In this document: piece after piece, positions 26,310 to 33,434 of the stretch
Position numbering within the stretch: the first letter of the stretch is position 1
Layout: the number at the start of each line of letters is the position of its first letter
NCBI RefSeq assembly: GCF_900182905.1
Contig: NZ_FXUF01000017.1
Coordinates: 1-64,000 of the forward strand
Direction of reading: 5' to 3'
DNA length: 64,000 bases
From: Anoxynatronum buryatiense
GTDB taxonomy: Bacteria; Bacillota; Clostridia; Peptostreptococcales; Tindalliaceae
Position numbers and translations under genes: made by a program
Notes under the pieces: generated by a model
Told to the model about the DNA's origin: nothing
Seen by the model: only the letters and a program-made list of their open reading frames with translations
The model's database searches: none

Positions 26310-27197
26310 CTATGAAGCCGCACGCCCACTTTCCATTGCGGCTGAAATACCCTCGCCCATAGGGTTAAGAAATCCTGCGGTTTCACCTGCAAACAGCACT
26401 TTCCCTTTTCCGTATTGTACAGGACATTTGGGCAGAATATGTGGTATAAGCCATTTTTCGGCTTTCTCTTGCTTTTCGATTTTTGCGTTATGATGTTTTT
26501 CCATATAAACCATAAATTCGGAATAATAATGTTCAAGTTTACTTGTATCCTTAACAGACACACCGAAAATAAGATAATCATCTTTTACATTAAACCACGC
26601 ATCATATTCCGATAGGTAGGGCTGCAAATAGGCATAAAAATAATGATGATCCAATTCGACGGAACCTTTGTTGAAAGTTTGATAAGTGGTGATATAATTT
26701 TGAGGTGCATGAATAAGTTTTCGCTTAACAGAACCTGCCACACCGTCACATACAATAACTAACTTTGCTTTTTCAGAGTAGAATGAAGTGCCTTTCAAAT
26801 TCACAACAACACAATTTTCTTGTTCAAAACATGATAGAGCAGTTGTTTCATCGCGCAATTCCGCACCAGCTTCGGTAGCTTTTGTTGCCAACCAATAATC
26901 AAAGGAACTCCGCCATATGTTTAATCCTTCCTGTTCAAATCGGTACTCTTGACCCTTGTCGTTGGTAAAAACCATACCTCGATTATCCTTCGGCATACAC
27001 ATCGTAAACTCTGGTGTATCCTCGTCAAAGTATCGTTTCACCAAATCCATGGACTTTTTAATAAGAATACCTGAACAAGATTTGTTTCTTGGCATCTTAA
27101 ATTTTTCAACCAATAATACTTTATAGCCATGACAAGTCAATTCCCGTGCAGCAGTACAGCCTGTCGGGCCTGCACCAATTATTATGATATCGTACAT
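26310..27197 (-). CDS. FAD-dependent oxidoreductase (geranylgeranyl-reductase-like), C-terminally truncated
   Basis: A flavoprotein of 295 residues. The N-terminal FAD/NAD-binding motif is intact (IIIIGAGPTGCTAARE with a following LLVEKF). The second FAD motif GKVLFAGETAGFLNPMGEGI lies near residue 270, but the reading frame stops 20 residues later at ESGRAAS. Homologues of this family normally run on for 70-100 residues of helical C-terminus, so this copy looks truncated and may be inactive. The start has a strong AGGAGG. It lies 46 bp downstream of the phosphotransferase gene on the same strand. AT-rich, unlike the citrate operon next to it. Confidence 0.7.
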   Translation of the reverse strand: MYDIIIIGAGPTGCTAARELTCHGYKVLLVEKFKMPRNKSCSGILIKKSMDLVKRYFDEDTPEFTMCMPKDNRGMVFTNDKGQEYRFEQEGLNIWRSSFDYWLATKATEAGAELRDETTALSCFEQENCVVVNLKGTSFYSEKAKLVIVCDGVAGSVKRKLIHAPQNYITTYQTFNKGSVELDHHYFYAYLQPYLSEYDAWFNVKDDYLIFGVSVKDTSKLEHYYSEFMVYMEKHHNAKIEKQEKAEKWLIPHILPKCPVQYGKGKVLFAGETAGFLNPMGEGISAAMESGRAAS

Positions 27198-27243
27198 AGC
27201 GGGTTCCTCCTATGAGGGATGACATAAACTGTGTGCATCATTT

Positions 27244-28035
27244 TTAACTCCTTCTTACACCATCCGCGGCAGGACATCGCGGCTTTATCGCTTCATTTAA
27301 CTGCTCATTCGGACATTCACCTACTCTAGCAGTGCTGATAACAGATAGATAATCCTGTATCATGTCTCTGGTAACATTCATTTGTATAAGATATAAGTCT
27401 GCCAGTGTTTTCTTTAATTGATAAACGATTTCCTTATTCTCCATTCCCGCCGGTACAGGTGTGTATTCCAGTAGAAATACGGTTTTTGCAACATCATACA
27501 GAAAATCTCCATGACATAAATTCATGAAATCTATAACCACAATTTGTCCATTCGATAAGAATAGATTACCTGGGTGAAAATCTCCATGACATAGCCTGTT
27601 CCCATCACCTAGCTTTTCCAACATTTGCAATGCCTTTTTTCGCGTTTCCAGGTGATCAGGTAATCCCTTTACGATATGATATTCTAAAAATTCTTTGTAA
27701 TTTGGAACAGTCGAAATCTCATTCCGACCAATTGACTTATGGATCTCTGCCATATATACTGCACATTTCTCGACATCACCTGTTTTTATAACCCAATCCA
27801 ACAAAGATTCTCCTTCAACTTTGTCATAAATAATGCCCATCTGCTCTTCGTAAAAAACTATCTCATATGCATGTGGTTTTGCAAAAATCATATGGCGTAT
27901 GGCCTTAGCATTGAAAAATTCTCTTTCTACTGCTTTCAGGGGATAGCCTGTGCCAAAAAGCTTGAGCACTTTTCCTTCTTTGAGTTCATATACAGTTGCA
28001 GTATTACCTATTCCAATTATTTTACCATGTTTCAT
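27244..28035 (-). CDS. APH-type phosphotransferase family protein
   Basis: A kinase-like protein of 263 residues related to aminoglycoside/choline phosphotransferases. Visible features are a glycine-rich start (GIGNTATVYEL), a Lys in GKVLKLF, the Brenner-type catalytic motif CHGDFHPGNLFL and the metal Asp in VVIDFMN. The substrate is unknown; members of this family include antibiotic-modifying enzymes and many housekeeping small-molecule kinases. The start at 28035 has TAGGAGA eight bases upstream; the frame's earlier ATG has none. It is one of several single-gene units in the AT-rich minus-strand array. Confidence 0.75.
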   Translation of the reverse strand: MKHGKIIGIGNTATVYELKEGKVLKLFGTGYPLKAVEREFFNAKAIRHMIFAKPHAYEIVFYEEQMGIIYDKVEGESLLDWVIKTGDVEKCAVYMAEIHKSIGRNEISTVPNYKEFLEYHIVKGLPDHLETRKKALQMLEKLGDGNRLCHGDFHPGNLFLSNGQIVVIDFMNLCHGDFLYDVAKTVFLLEYTPVPAGMENKEIVYQLKKTLADLYLIQMNVTRDMIQDYLSVISTARVGECPNEQLNEAIKPRCPAADGVRRS

Positions 28036-28093
28036 AAAACGATCTCCTAACCCTTTAATCTTCAATAATAGCCAGCTTTGAAGTCCGGCGATT

Positions 28094-28111
28094 CGCAGAT
28101 CCTCATGTTAG
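28094..28111. repeat. Decayed copy of the cassette boundary motif
   Basis: CGCAGATCCTCATGTTAG closely matches the right end of the palindromic element at 29945-29963 (CGCAAATCCTCGTGTTATG). It sits between two unrelated genes in the minus-strand array. The matching left half is not seen. Confidence 0.4.
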
Positions 28112-28134
28112 CCGAAGGATAGCCAGTATATTTG

Positions 28135-28665
28135 TTAGTCCCAATTGTGCCTATGCTTTTTCCACCACTGATAAGCAACTTTCTTCATTTCCTCATGGCG
28201 CTCAACATCAAAGTCAAGATATGTAATGATATAATCCCTTCCTGCGAATTCTTTTACATTTTCATGTTGAGAAGCCAAAAGTAGTGCATAAAAAGTTAAT
28301 GCCCTCTCATAATCGTCCTGTGTTTCAATATTTTCAATTAAATATGGTATAGCTGGCTTACCTATCATGCCTAATTCTTCTGCAGCTATATACCATGTAT
28401 GCCCATCACCATATGATCTTGTAAATCCGCTGTCTTTAAGTTTTTCTATTAAGTATAAAACTTCCGCCTCTTTAATCTGCCTTTTATTAAGATAATCAAT
28501 CTCTTCTTCCAGCCTAACAACTGTTTCCAGCAGTTGTTTTTCTTTTTCACTTTCAATTTGATAGTGATTCTTAAAGGAGTTCAATTCGAAATATAGATAC
28601 CCTATGATAATAAGCAAACAAAATATAAGTAAATTCTTTATGATTAAATGTCTTTTAAAATTCAT
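28135..28665 (-). CDS. Membrane-anchored HEAT-like hypothetical protein
   Basis: A 176-residue protein that I do not recognise by name. One N-terminal transmembrane segment (about 8-26) is followed by a short coiled coil (about 35-65, ESEKEKQLLETVVRLEEEI). A helical domain then contains AAEELGMIGKPAIPYLIENIE, which looks like a HEAT/PBS-lyase repeat. The protein probably projects outside the membrane. The start ATG has AGGTG upstream. It is flanked by a decayed boundary motif on its downstream side. AT-rich codon use. Confidence 0.6.
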   Translation of the reverse strand: MNFKRHLIIKNLLIFCLLIIIGYLYFELNSFKNHYQIESEKEKQLLETVVRLEEEIDYLNKRQIKEAEVLYLIEKLKDSGFTRSYGDGHTWYIAAEELGMIGKPAIPYLIENIETQDDYERALTFYALLLASQHENVKEFAGRDYIITYLDFDVERHEEMKKVAYQWWKKHRHNWD

Positions 28666-28698
28666 TTTGTAAGCACCTCGCTCTTAACTCTCACAACT

Positions 28699-28944
28699 TT
28701 ATAATATTTCGGCCAACTCATCAGTTGCTGCTGGCGTATAACCTAAATCTTGATTTCCAATTACTTTCAATAAATTCTTGTATTTAATCTTCTTGCATAT
28801 CATTCCTTTATCTCCAACGTTCATAACAAAAACTCGATGCGCCTCCCTTGCGCTTTTAAAAAGACCTGCAAGCATAAACATTAGCTGGTAGTTTAATGGC
28901 AGCATTTCAATTACATTTTTATCAGTCAAGTATAGCGGTTTCAT
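28699..28944 (-). CDS. Hypothetical protein, probably 5'-truncated
   Basis: 81 residues from the first ATG; not recognised. The open frame continues upstream of this ATG for about 40 codons without a stop and without an ATG, GTG or good ribosome site. This upstream part reads like real protein (FLEKNGATINWGVDNPREI). The gene is therefore probably the C-terminal remainder of a longer one, or uses a rare start. No ribosome site precedes the ATG at 28944. Confidence 0.4.
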   Translation of the reverse strand: MKPLYLTDKNVIEMLPLNYQLMFMLAGLFKSAREAHRVFVMNVGDKGMICKKIKYKNLLKVIGNQDLGYTPAATDELAEIL

Positions 28945-29168
28945 ATGCTTCGCAGTTTGGGCGTAACCTTCAATTTCACGCGGGTTATCAACTCCCCAAT
29001 TAATCGTTGCCCCGTTTTTTTCAAGGAAGGATGATTTTTTATGCTTTTTGCTGTCAGTTTGGAATATGCATCAAATAATATTGTATAGCTCTCAAACTTT
29101 GATTTGAGTGCTCCAAGACAAGCCCTTTCTTTTTATATGTAAAACTAAAGCGAGTTAGCGCAATAAAA

Positions 29169-29705
29169 TTAACCTTTATGCCTTTCAACCCATTCATTCT
29201 CTAAAATACTCATTTCCCATAAACTCCAATATTCGTCTCCAATTTTTCTTGCGTCTCTGAGCAAACCCTCTTTTTTAAATCCTGACTTTTCATAACAAGT
29301 AATTGCTGAAGAGTTAAAATCAAACACTCCAAGACTTACTCTATGTAAGTGTAGTTCATCAAAAGCAACTTTAAGAATTTCTGTCATCATTTGTTGTCCT
29401 ATCCCTTTTCCCCTTACACTCATATCACCAACTAATACTTTCCCAACTCTTGCTGATTTGTTTTTTCTATCTATATTTCCTAGCGTTATATGTCCAATAA
29501 TTTTCCCAGTTTCCTTTTCTTTAACACTGTAAATCAAAGTATTGGAATTGTACTTATTTGCATCTTTAAGGTAGCTTTCTAGTTGTTGTTTATCTAAGGG
29601 GAAACTAAAGTTAGGTCCTCCCCATTGAAGTAAAATTTCCGGAGTTTTAATCCAATTTATAAGTTGTTCAAAATCTGAAAATTGAAAAAATCTCAGCTCA
29701 AACAT
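29169..29705 (-). CDS. GNAT family N-acetyltransferase (RimJ/RimL type)
   Basis: 178 residues. An acetyl-CoA-dependent transferase of the RimL-like subgroup. The acetyl-CoA loop is visible as VRGKGIGQQMMTEIL near residue 118, and the C-terminal CYEKSGFKKEGLLRDA is typical of the subgroup. The substrate is unknown; relatives acetylate ribosomal proteins, antibiotics or spermidine. The start has GAGGAGA eight bases upstream. It is a single-gene unit in the minus-strand array, next to the palindromic element. Confidence 0.8.
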   Translation of the reverse strand: MFELRFFQFSDFEQLINWIKTPEILLQWGGPNFSFPLDKQQLESYLKDANKYNSNTLIYSVKEKETGKIIGHITLGNIDRKNKSARVGKVLVGDMSVRGKGIGQQMMTEILKVAFDELHLHRVSLGVFDFNSSAITCYEKSGFKKEGLLRDARKIGDEYWSLWEMSILENEWVERHKG

Positions 29706-30020
29706 AATAAAGTTCTCCTCGTTTCTTTTGTCTTGTATACATTCACTACATCTATTCTGGTTTTTTAACTGCCTTCAAACGTATTATTCCTGCAGCCATG
29801 GACGACCACATCCATACATCGCTTTTTGATAACGGTCTCGGGATTTGCGAACTTGGCGGTTGGCGCGATTTTTGACCCCAAAGCTTTTTCCCCTTGCAAA
29901 AATCATGACAATCGTCAAGTTAGGACGTAGGCGCTAGCCGGAGCCGCAAATCCTCGTGTTATGTTAAGTCGCGTGCCTCTTGTCTGTGAGATCTCAATGG
30001 TTGCCGGCGCCTTGAAATGA
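29706..30020. other. Intergenic region carrying the palindromic element
   Basis: There is no gene in these 315 bases. Most of it is the long folded element at 29829-29962, and it is distinctly richer in GC than the genes on both sides. Confidence 0.6.
29829..29962. repeat. 134-nt attC-like nested palindrome
   Basis: Three nested complementary pairs fold this DNA into a single long arm. The outer pair is ATAAC (29829-29833) with GTTAT (29958-29962). The middle pair is GGATTTGCG (29841-29849) with CGCAAATCC (29945-29953). The inner pair is a 25-nt arm (29850-29874) with 29897-29921, 20 of 25 positions paired. Size, outer GTTAT ends, bulges and position between unrelated single-gene units resemble an integron attC site, although the ends do not fit the strict GTTRRRY consensus. 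Confidence 0.5.
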
Positions 30021-30917
30021 TTATATTCTTACAACATTTTTATGAAAGTATTGCTTTACTTCCTCCCTAGAACGGAATTTAACTAGATTAAGCAAACTAT
30101 GTGTTTGAAACTTTCTTAAAGAGTGAAGTTTAAAATGGTATTTCAAAAAAATATTTCTTATAATATATCTTCTCAACTTCTTATCTATGTAGGATTTCAT
30201 TTTAAGTCTAGCATTTATATGATCATAGATTGTATATAATGACATACAGTAGACTAACGGCAAGTACAAGACAGTTAATATAATAGGCAATAAAAATGAT
30301 TTTAAAGTATCCAAACTGCCAAACGTATGAAAGTCTTTTACAGTTAAATGTATTGCATTAGCGAATATCATTAGCCCTAAAATACTAATTAGTGTTGTAA
30401 TTAATTTCTCCACTTGCTTGTATTTTTCCTCAAAACTAGCTACTGCTTGTAACGCTCCTAAAAACACTAACACAAAAGTCAATATTATTTCTGGCAATAA
30501 CCTAAAAGTATACGCGTTTGCAATAAACTGGATAACAACAATTATTTTAATACTTTCAATGACTTTCCTTTTAAAAAAACCTTCTTGTAACGCCTTATCT
30601 GTCGAATTAAACAATAACGCAAATGCAGTAAAAGTTACCCATATTAAAGTATCTTTAGTTAGATTGGTATCCCAATATCCAAGTATAAATAAAAAATAAA
30701 TAATGCCAGCTATATAGATAAACATAATGGAAAAAACACAAAGAATAATCTTTGAACATAATACTTTAAAAACATTGGACAAAGATTCTCTTGTCCCTTT
30801 ATTTACTAAGAAAAAGACAAACAACACTATTAGCCAGAAGCTAATTGCTAACTCTCTATTCGTAAACAATGAGATTCCTCCCCAAAAGAAATTTCGGTTC
30901 TCTTTTATCGACGACAT
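30021..30917 (-). CDS. Hypothetical multi-pass membrane protein
   Basis: 298 residues, no family recognised. About seven hydrophobic segments fill residues 20-235. The last ~65 residues are basic and hydrophilic (many Lys, Arg and His) and are probably cytoplasmic. The start at 30917 lacks a clear ribosome site. Strongly AT-rich, with very rare-looking codon use compared with the citrate and chemotaxis genes, which suggests recent transfer. The array setting suggests an accessory function such as defence or resistance, but nothing in the sequence proves it. Confidence 0.5.
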   Translation of the reverse strand: MSSIKENRNFFWGGISLFTNRELAISFWLIVLFVFFLVNKGTRESLSNVFKVLCSKIILCVFSIMFIYIAGIIYFLFILGYWDTNLTKDTLIWVTFTAFALLFNSTDKALQEGFFKRKVIESIKIIVVIQFIANAYTFRLLPEIILTFVLVFLGALQAVASFEEKYKQVEKLITTLISILGLMIFANAIHLTVKDFHTFGSLDTLKSFLLPIILTVLYLPLVYCMSLYTIYDHINARLKMKSYIDKKLRRYIIRNIFLKYHFKLHSLRKFQTHSLLNLVKFRSREEVKQYFHKNVVRI

Positions 30918-31521
30918 GATGTGGCAGTCTTGTGCGCGATTTTATATAACGTCGTATTACCGTCACCAAGTTCGTGTTATCCCTTAAAACTAGCGGTATT
31001 TACGAACATGGTTTCGGAAATATGTACTTCTTGTCGAATTTTCTAGTCCTAATTTCTTGATAAACTCATCCGCCAGATTGCTTAAGAGCCTCAGATTTTT
31101 CAAAGACAATTACTGCGTGCATGAGTTCATATTATGGTTGATTGAGTGCATATTACAGTCGGTATAGAATGCTTATGACATAACTATTCAGCATACACCG
31201 CAAAAACCTTTTTTGCTGTTGCTCAAACAGTGTTGTTACAATTCCTGAGGGTATCTTCTGCTGAAAATTTAATGATTTCCTAAAGCCTGCAAAAGATAAC
31301 CTGTAAAAGTGCTGAATGACTTCTTGTCAATATGAAATTCGATCTGATCAGTCAATTATATAATTGGCAGAAGCCGATAGCAAGGAGTTAAGCATATCGG
31401 CATGGTATATTGTATGAAAAAAGCACTCAAAAAAACAGAGAGATTCTTGACAAATCCGTTAATAAAGAGTAGTATGATAAAAAACCGAGTGAACACTATG
31501 TTTCAAGGAAGGTGCTGAAAG
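30918..31521. other. 604-bp intergenic region before TetR/RND operon
   Basis: No gene is supported. The left end has a fragment resembling the cassette boundary (TTCGTGTTAT at 30971-30980, preceded by GCGCGATTTT at 30938-30947). The middle is featureless AT-rich DNA. The right end contains the TetR-gene promoter TTGACA (31447-31452), a 17-bp spacer and TAGTAT (31470-31475). Confidence 0.5.
31447..31496 (+). promoter_or_regulatory. Promoter and possible operator of the TetR gene
   Basis: TTGACA (31447-31452), a 17-bp spacer and TAGTAT (31470-31475) are followed by ACCGAGTGAACACT. This shares the ACCGA half-site with the palindrome before the RND operon at 32195-32208, which suggests autoregulation. 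Confidence 0.55.
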
Positions 31522-32133
31522 ATGACTGATACAAGAGAACGTATAGTAGGAACCGCTTTTAAGCTTTTTATGCAAAAGAGCTTTAAGGAAGTTACTATAA
31601 AAGAGATAGTTGAGAAAACTGGAGTGTCACAGGGGGCTTTTTTTCATTATTTCAAAACAAAAGAAGATTTATTTTTGGAAGTAATTGGAAAAGCCGTATC
31701 CTCCGCTGGAGACTATTATAATAGTCTTGCCAAAGACTCCCTACAGCAATTTTATAGACAATATATACAGTCTTTTTTAGATAACTTTTTGCCTGAAATC
31801 ATTTCGACAGAGGATGGAAATTCTGTGATGAATTATTTTTCACTCTACTTTGAAGCAGTGAAAATTTTTCCTGATTTTAAACGCAGGTTATCTGACATTC
31901 ATGAAATTGAATTAAATAGTTGGAAGTCGGTGGTTTCGAAGGCGAGGGCTAATGGAGAAATCTCCTCTGTTATGAAGGATGAAGAAATAGCTAATATGTT
32001 TATCAACTCTGGAGATGGATTATCACTGCATATTATTTATATGGGGTATAGCAATGAAGATGTAAAAAATATGTGGATAGCTCTTTGGGATGGTTTTTAT
32101 GAAGTGTTGAAATGTAAAGCAGATGATTATTGA
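31522..32133 (+). CDS. TetR/AcrR family regulator of the adjacent RND pump
   Basis: 203 residues. The N-terminal helix-turn-helix is clear (about 10-55: FKEVTIKEIVEKTGVSQGAFF followed by HYFKTKEDLF). The C-terminal ligand domain is unspecific. The gene lies directly upstream of the MFP-RND pair, separated by a terminator and an ACCGA..TCGGT palindrome. It most likely represses the pump and is released by a toxic compound; the inducer is unknown. The ribosome site GGAAGGTG is close to the ATG. Confidence 0.82.
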   Translation: MTDTRERIVGTAFKLFMQKSFKEVTIKEIVEKTGVSQGAFFHYFKTKEDLFLEVIGKAVSSAGDYYNSLAKDSLQQFYRQYIQSFLDNFLPEIISTEDGNSVMNYFSLYFEAVKIFPDFKRRLSDIHEIELNSWKSVVSKARANGEISSVMKDEEIANMFINSGDGLSLHIIYMGYSNEDVKNMWIALWDGFYEVLKCKADDY

Positions 32134-32152
32134 AGATTCCATTACAAATTTT

Positions 32153-32182
32153 AAAATGGAAAATAATTTCCATTTTTTTTTG
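32153..32182 (+). terminator. Rho-independent terminator after TetR gene
   Basis: AAAATGGAAA pairs with TTTCCATTTT and is followed by a run of T to 32182. It separates the regulator transcript from the pump operon. Confidence 0.8.
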
Positions 32183-32194
32183 CAATAAAAAAAA

Positions 32195-32208
32195 CCGACT
32201 ACTCGGTA
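32195..32208. promoter_or_regulatory. TetR-type operator upstream of RND operon
   Basis: ACCGA-CTAC-TCGGT, a perfect 5-bp inverted repeat 22 bp before the adaptor gene. It probably overlaps the promoter (TTGCAA at 32181-32186). A matching half-site lies before the TetR gene. Confidence 0.6.
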
Positions 32209-32229
32209 TTTAACATAAGGAGGCAGAAC

Positions 32230-33420
32230 ATGAAAAAATTATTGGCATTAATGATTTTAGGAGTACTGGTACTAACGGGTTGTCAAACTCAAGCTGCAAT
32301 AGAGGTAGCAGGAAAAAATGTGAGGATAGTCGAGGCTGAAATCCGCAAATATCCCGTAACTCTGGAGTATATGGGAATTGTGGATACTGAGGATACAAGG
32401 TCATCGGCCTTTAAAACAGGAGGAAAAATAGAAGAAATATACGTAAAACCAGGGCAACAGATTAATAAGGGAGATCAACTGATCCGATTGAATGAAGAGG
32501 ATTTAAGATCAGCAGTAAGTGTGGCCAAGGCCCAGTATGAAGTGGCAGAAACTCAATATAATATGGCGATGAAGGGAGCAACAGAGGAGGAAATAAATCA
32601 AGCAAAAATCAGGGTGGAAGTGGCAGAAAGAAACTTAGAAAATACGAAAGATCTATATGGAAAATATCAAAAATTAGTAGAGGCAGGGGCAGTATCTCTC
32701 CAACAGCTACAAGAAATTAAGCTCAAATTGGACTTGGAAGAAAAGCAGCTTAATAGTGAGATGGAAGCCTATAACCGGATATTAAAAGGAGCGGGAGATG
32801 ATGAGCTTCAAATATTAAAAAGTCAGATAGATATTGCCCAGGTCACCTATCAGCAAAGTCAAGACCTGCTTGAAGAGAGTATCCTTAGAAGTGACATAGA
32901 TGGAGTTGTTTTGCAGATACAGGTGACAGAAGGAGATTATATATCCCAAGGGATGCCAGTTGTTATTATCAAGGGAGAAGAAACCACGGTAACGGTAGGC
33001 GTTAGCAATGAAGATGCAAGTATAATAGCTTTGGGAATGGATGTGATTGTAAGACATCATAACGAAGCGGTTAAGGGAATTGTAGAAACCGTATCCTCTA
33101 TTCCTAAAAATCAAAGTAATCTTTATGAAGTAAAAATAGACCTGGAGCCAAATACAATCCCCATAGGATCATTCGTAAATATCGACTTTCTCTTAGGGGA
33201 AGAGGAAGGGATATTTCTTCCGATGAATATTCTTTTGAATGAAGGCATTGATTTTGTATATATTGTTCAAGATGAAAGGGCTGTAATGCGGGAAGTTCTC
33301 TTAGGCGAGGTTTTTGGAAACGAAATAAAGATTCTGGAGGGAATTAATCCGGGAGATCAAGTAATTGTGGAAGGTATGAGGAGTGTAAAAAATAATGATA
33401 ATGTGGAGATTAATGAATAG
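32230..33420 (+). CDS. RND efflux adaptor lipoprotein (HlyD/MFP family)
   Basis: 396 residues. The signal peptide ends in the lipobox LTGC (Cys about residue 14), so in this Gram-positive setting the adaptor is anchored to the outer face of the membrane. It has a biotinyl-lipoyl-like half-motif (GGKIEEIYVKPGQQINKGDQ) at about 60-80, a long coiled-coil hairpin (about 95-205), the second lipoyl half (LRSDIDGVVLQIQVTEGDY) and a beta-barrel domain. It is translated together with the RND gene 14 bp downstream. No TolC-like partner is present, as expected without an outer membrane. Confidence 0.85.
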   Translation: MKKLLALMILGVLVLTGCQTQAAIEVAGKNVRIVEAEIRKYPVTLEYMGIVDTEDTRSSAFKTGGKIEEIYVKPGQQINKGDQLIRLNEEDLRSAVSVAKAQYEVAETQYNMAMKGATEEEINQAKIRVEVAERNLENTKDLYGKYQKLVEAGAVSLQQLQEIKLKLDLEEKQLNSEMEAYNRILKGAGDDELQILKSQIDIAQVTYQQSQDLLEESILRSDIDGVVLQIQVTEGDYISQGMPVVIIKGEETTVTVGVSNEDASIIALGMDVIVRHHNEAVKGIVETVSSIPKNQSNLYEVKIDLEPNTIPIGSFVNIDFLLGEEEGIFLPMNILLNEGIDFVYIVQDERAVMREVLLGEVFGNEIKILEGINPGDQVIVEGMRSVKNNDNVEINE

Positions 33421-33434
33421 AGAGGGGGCTTCAA

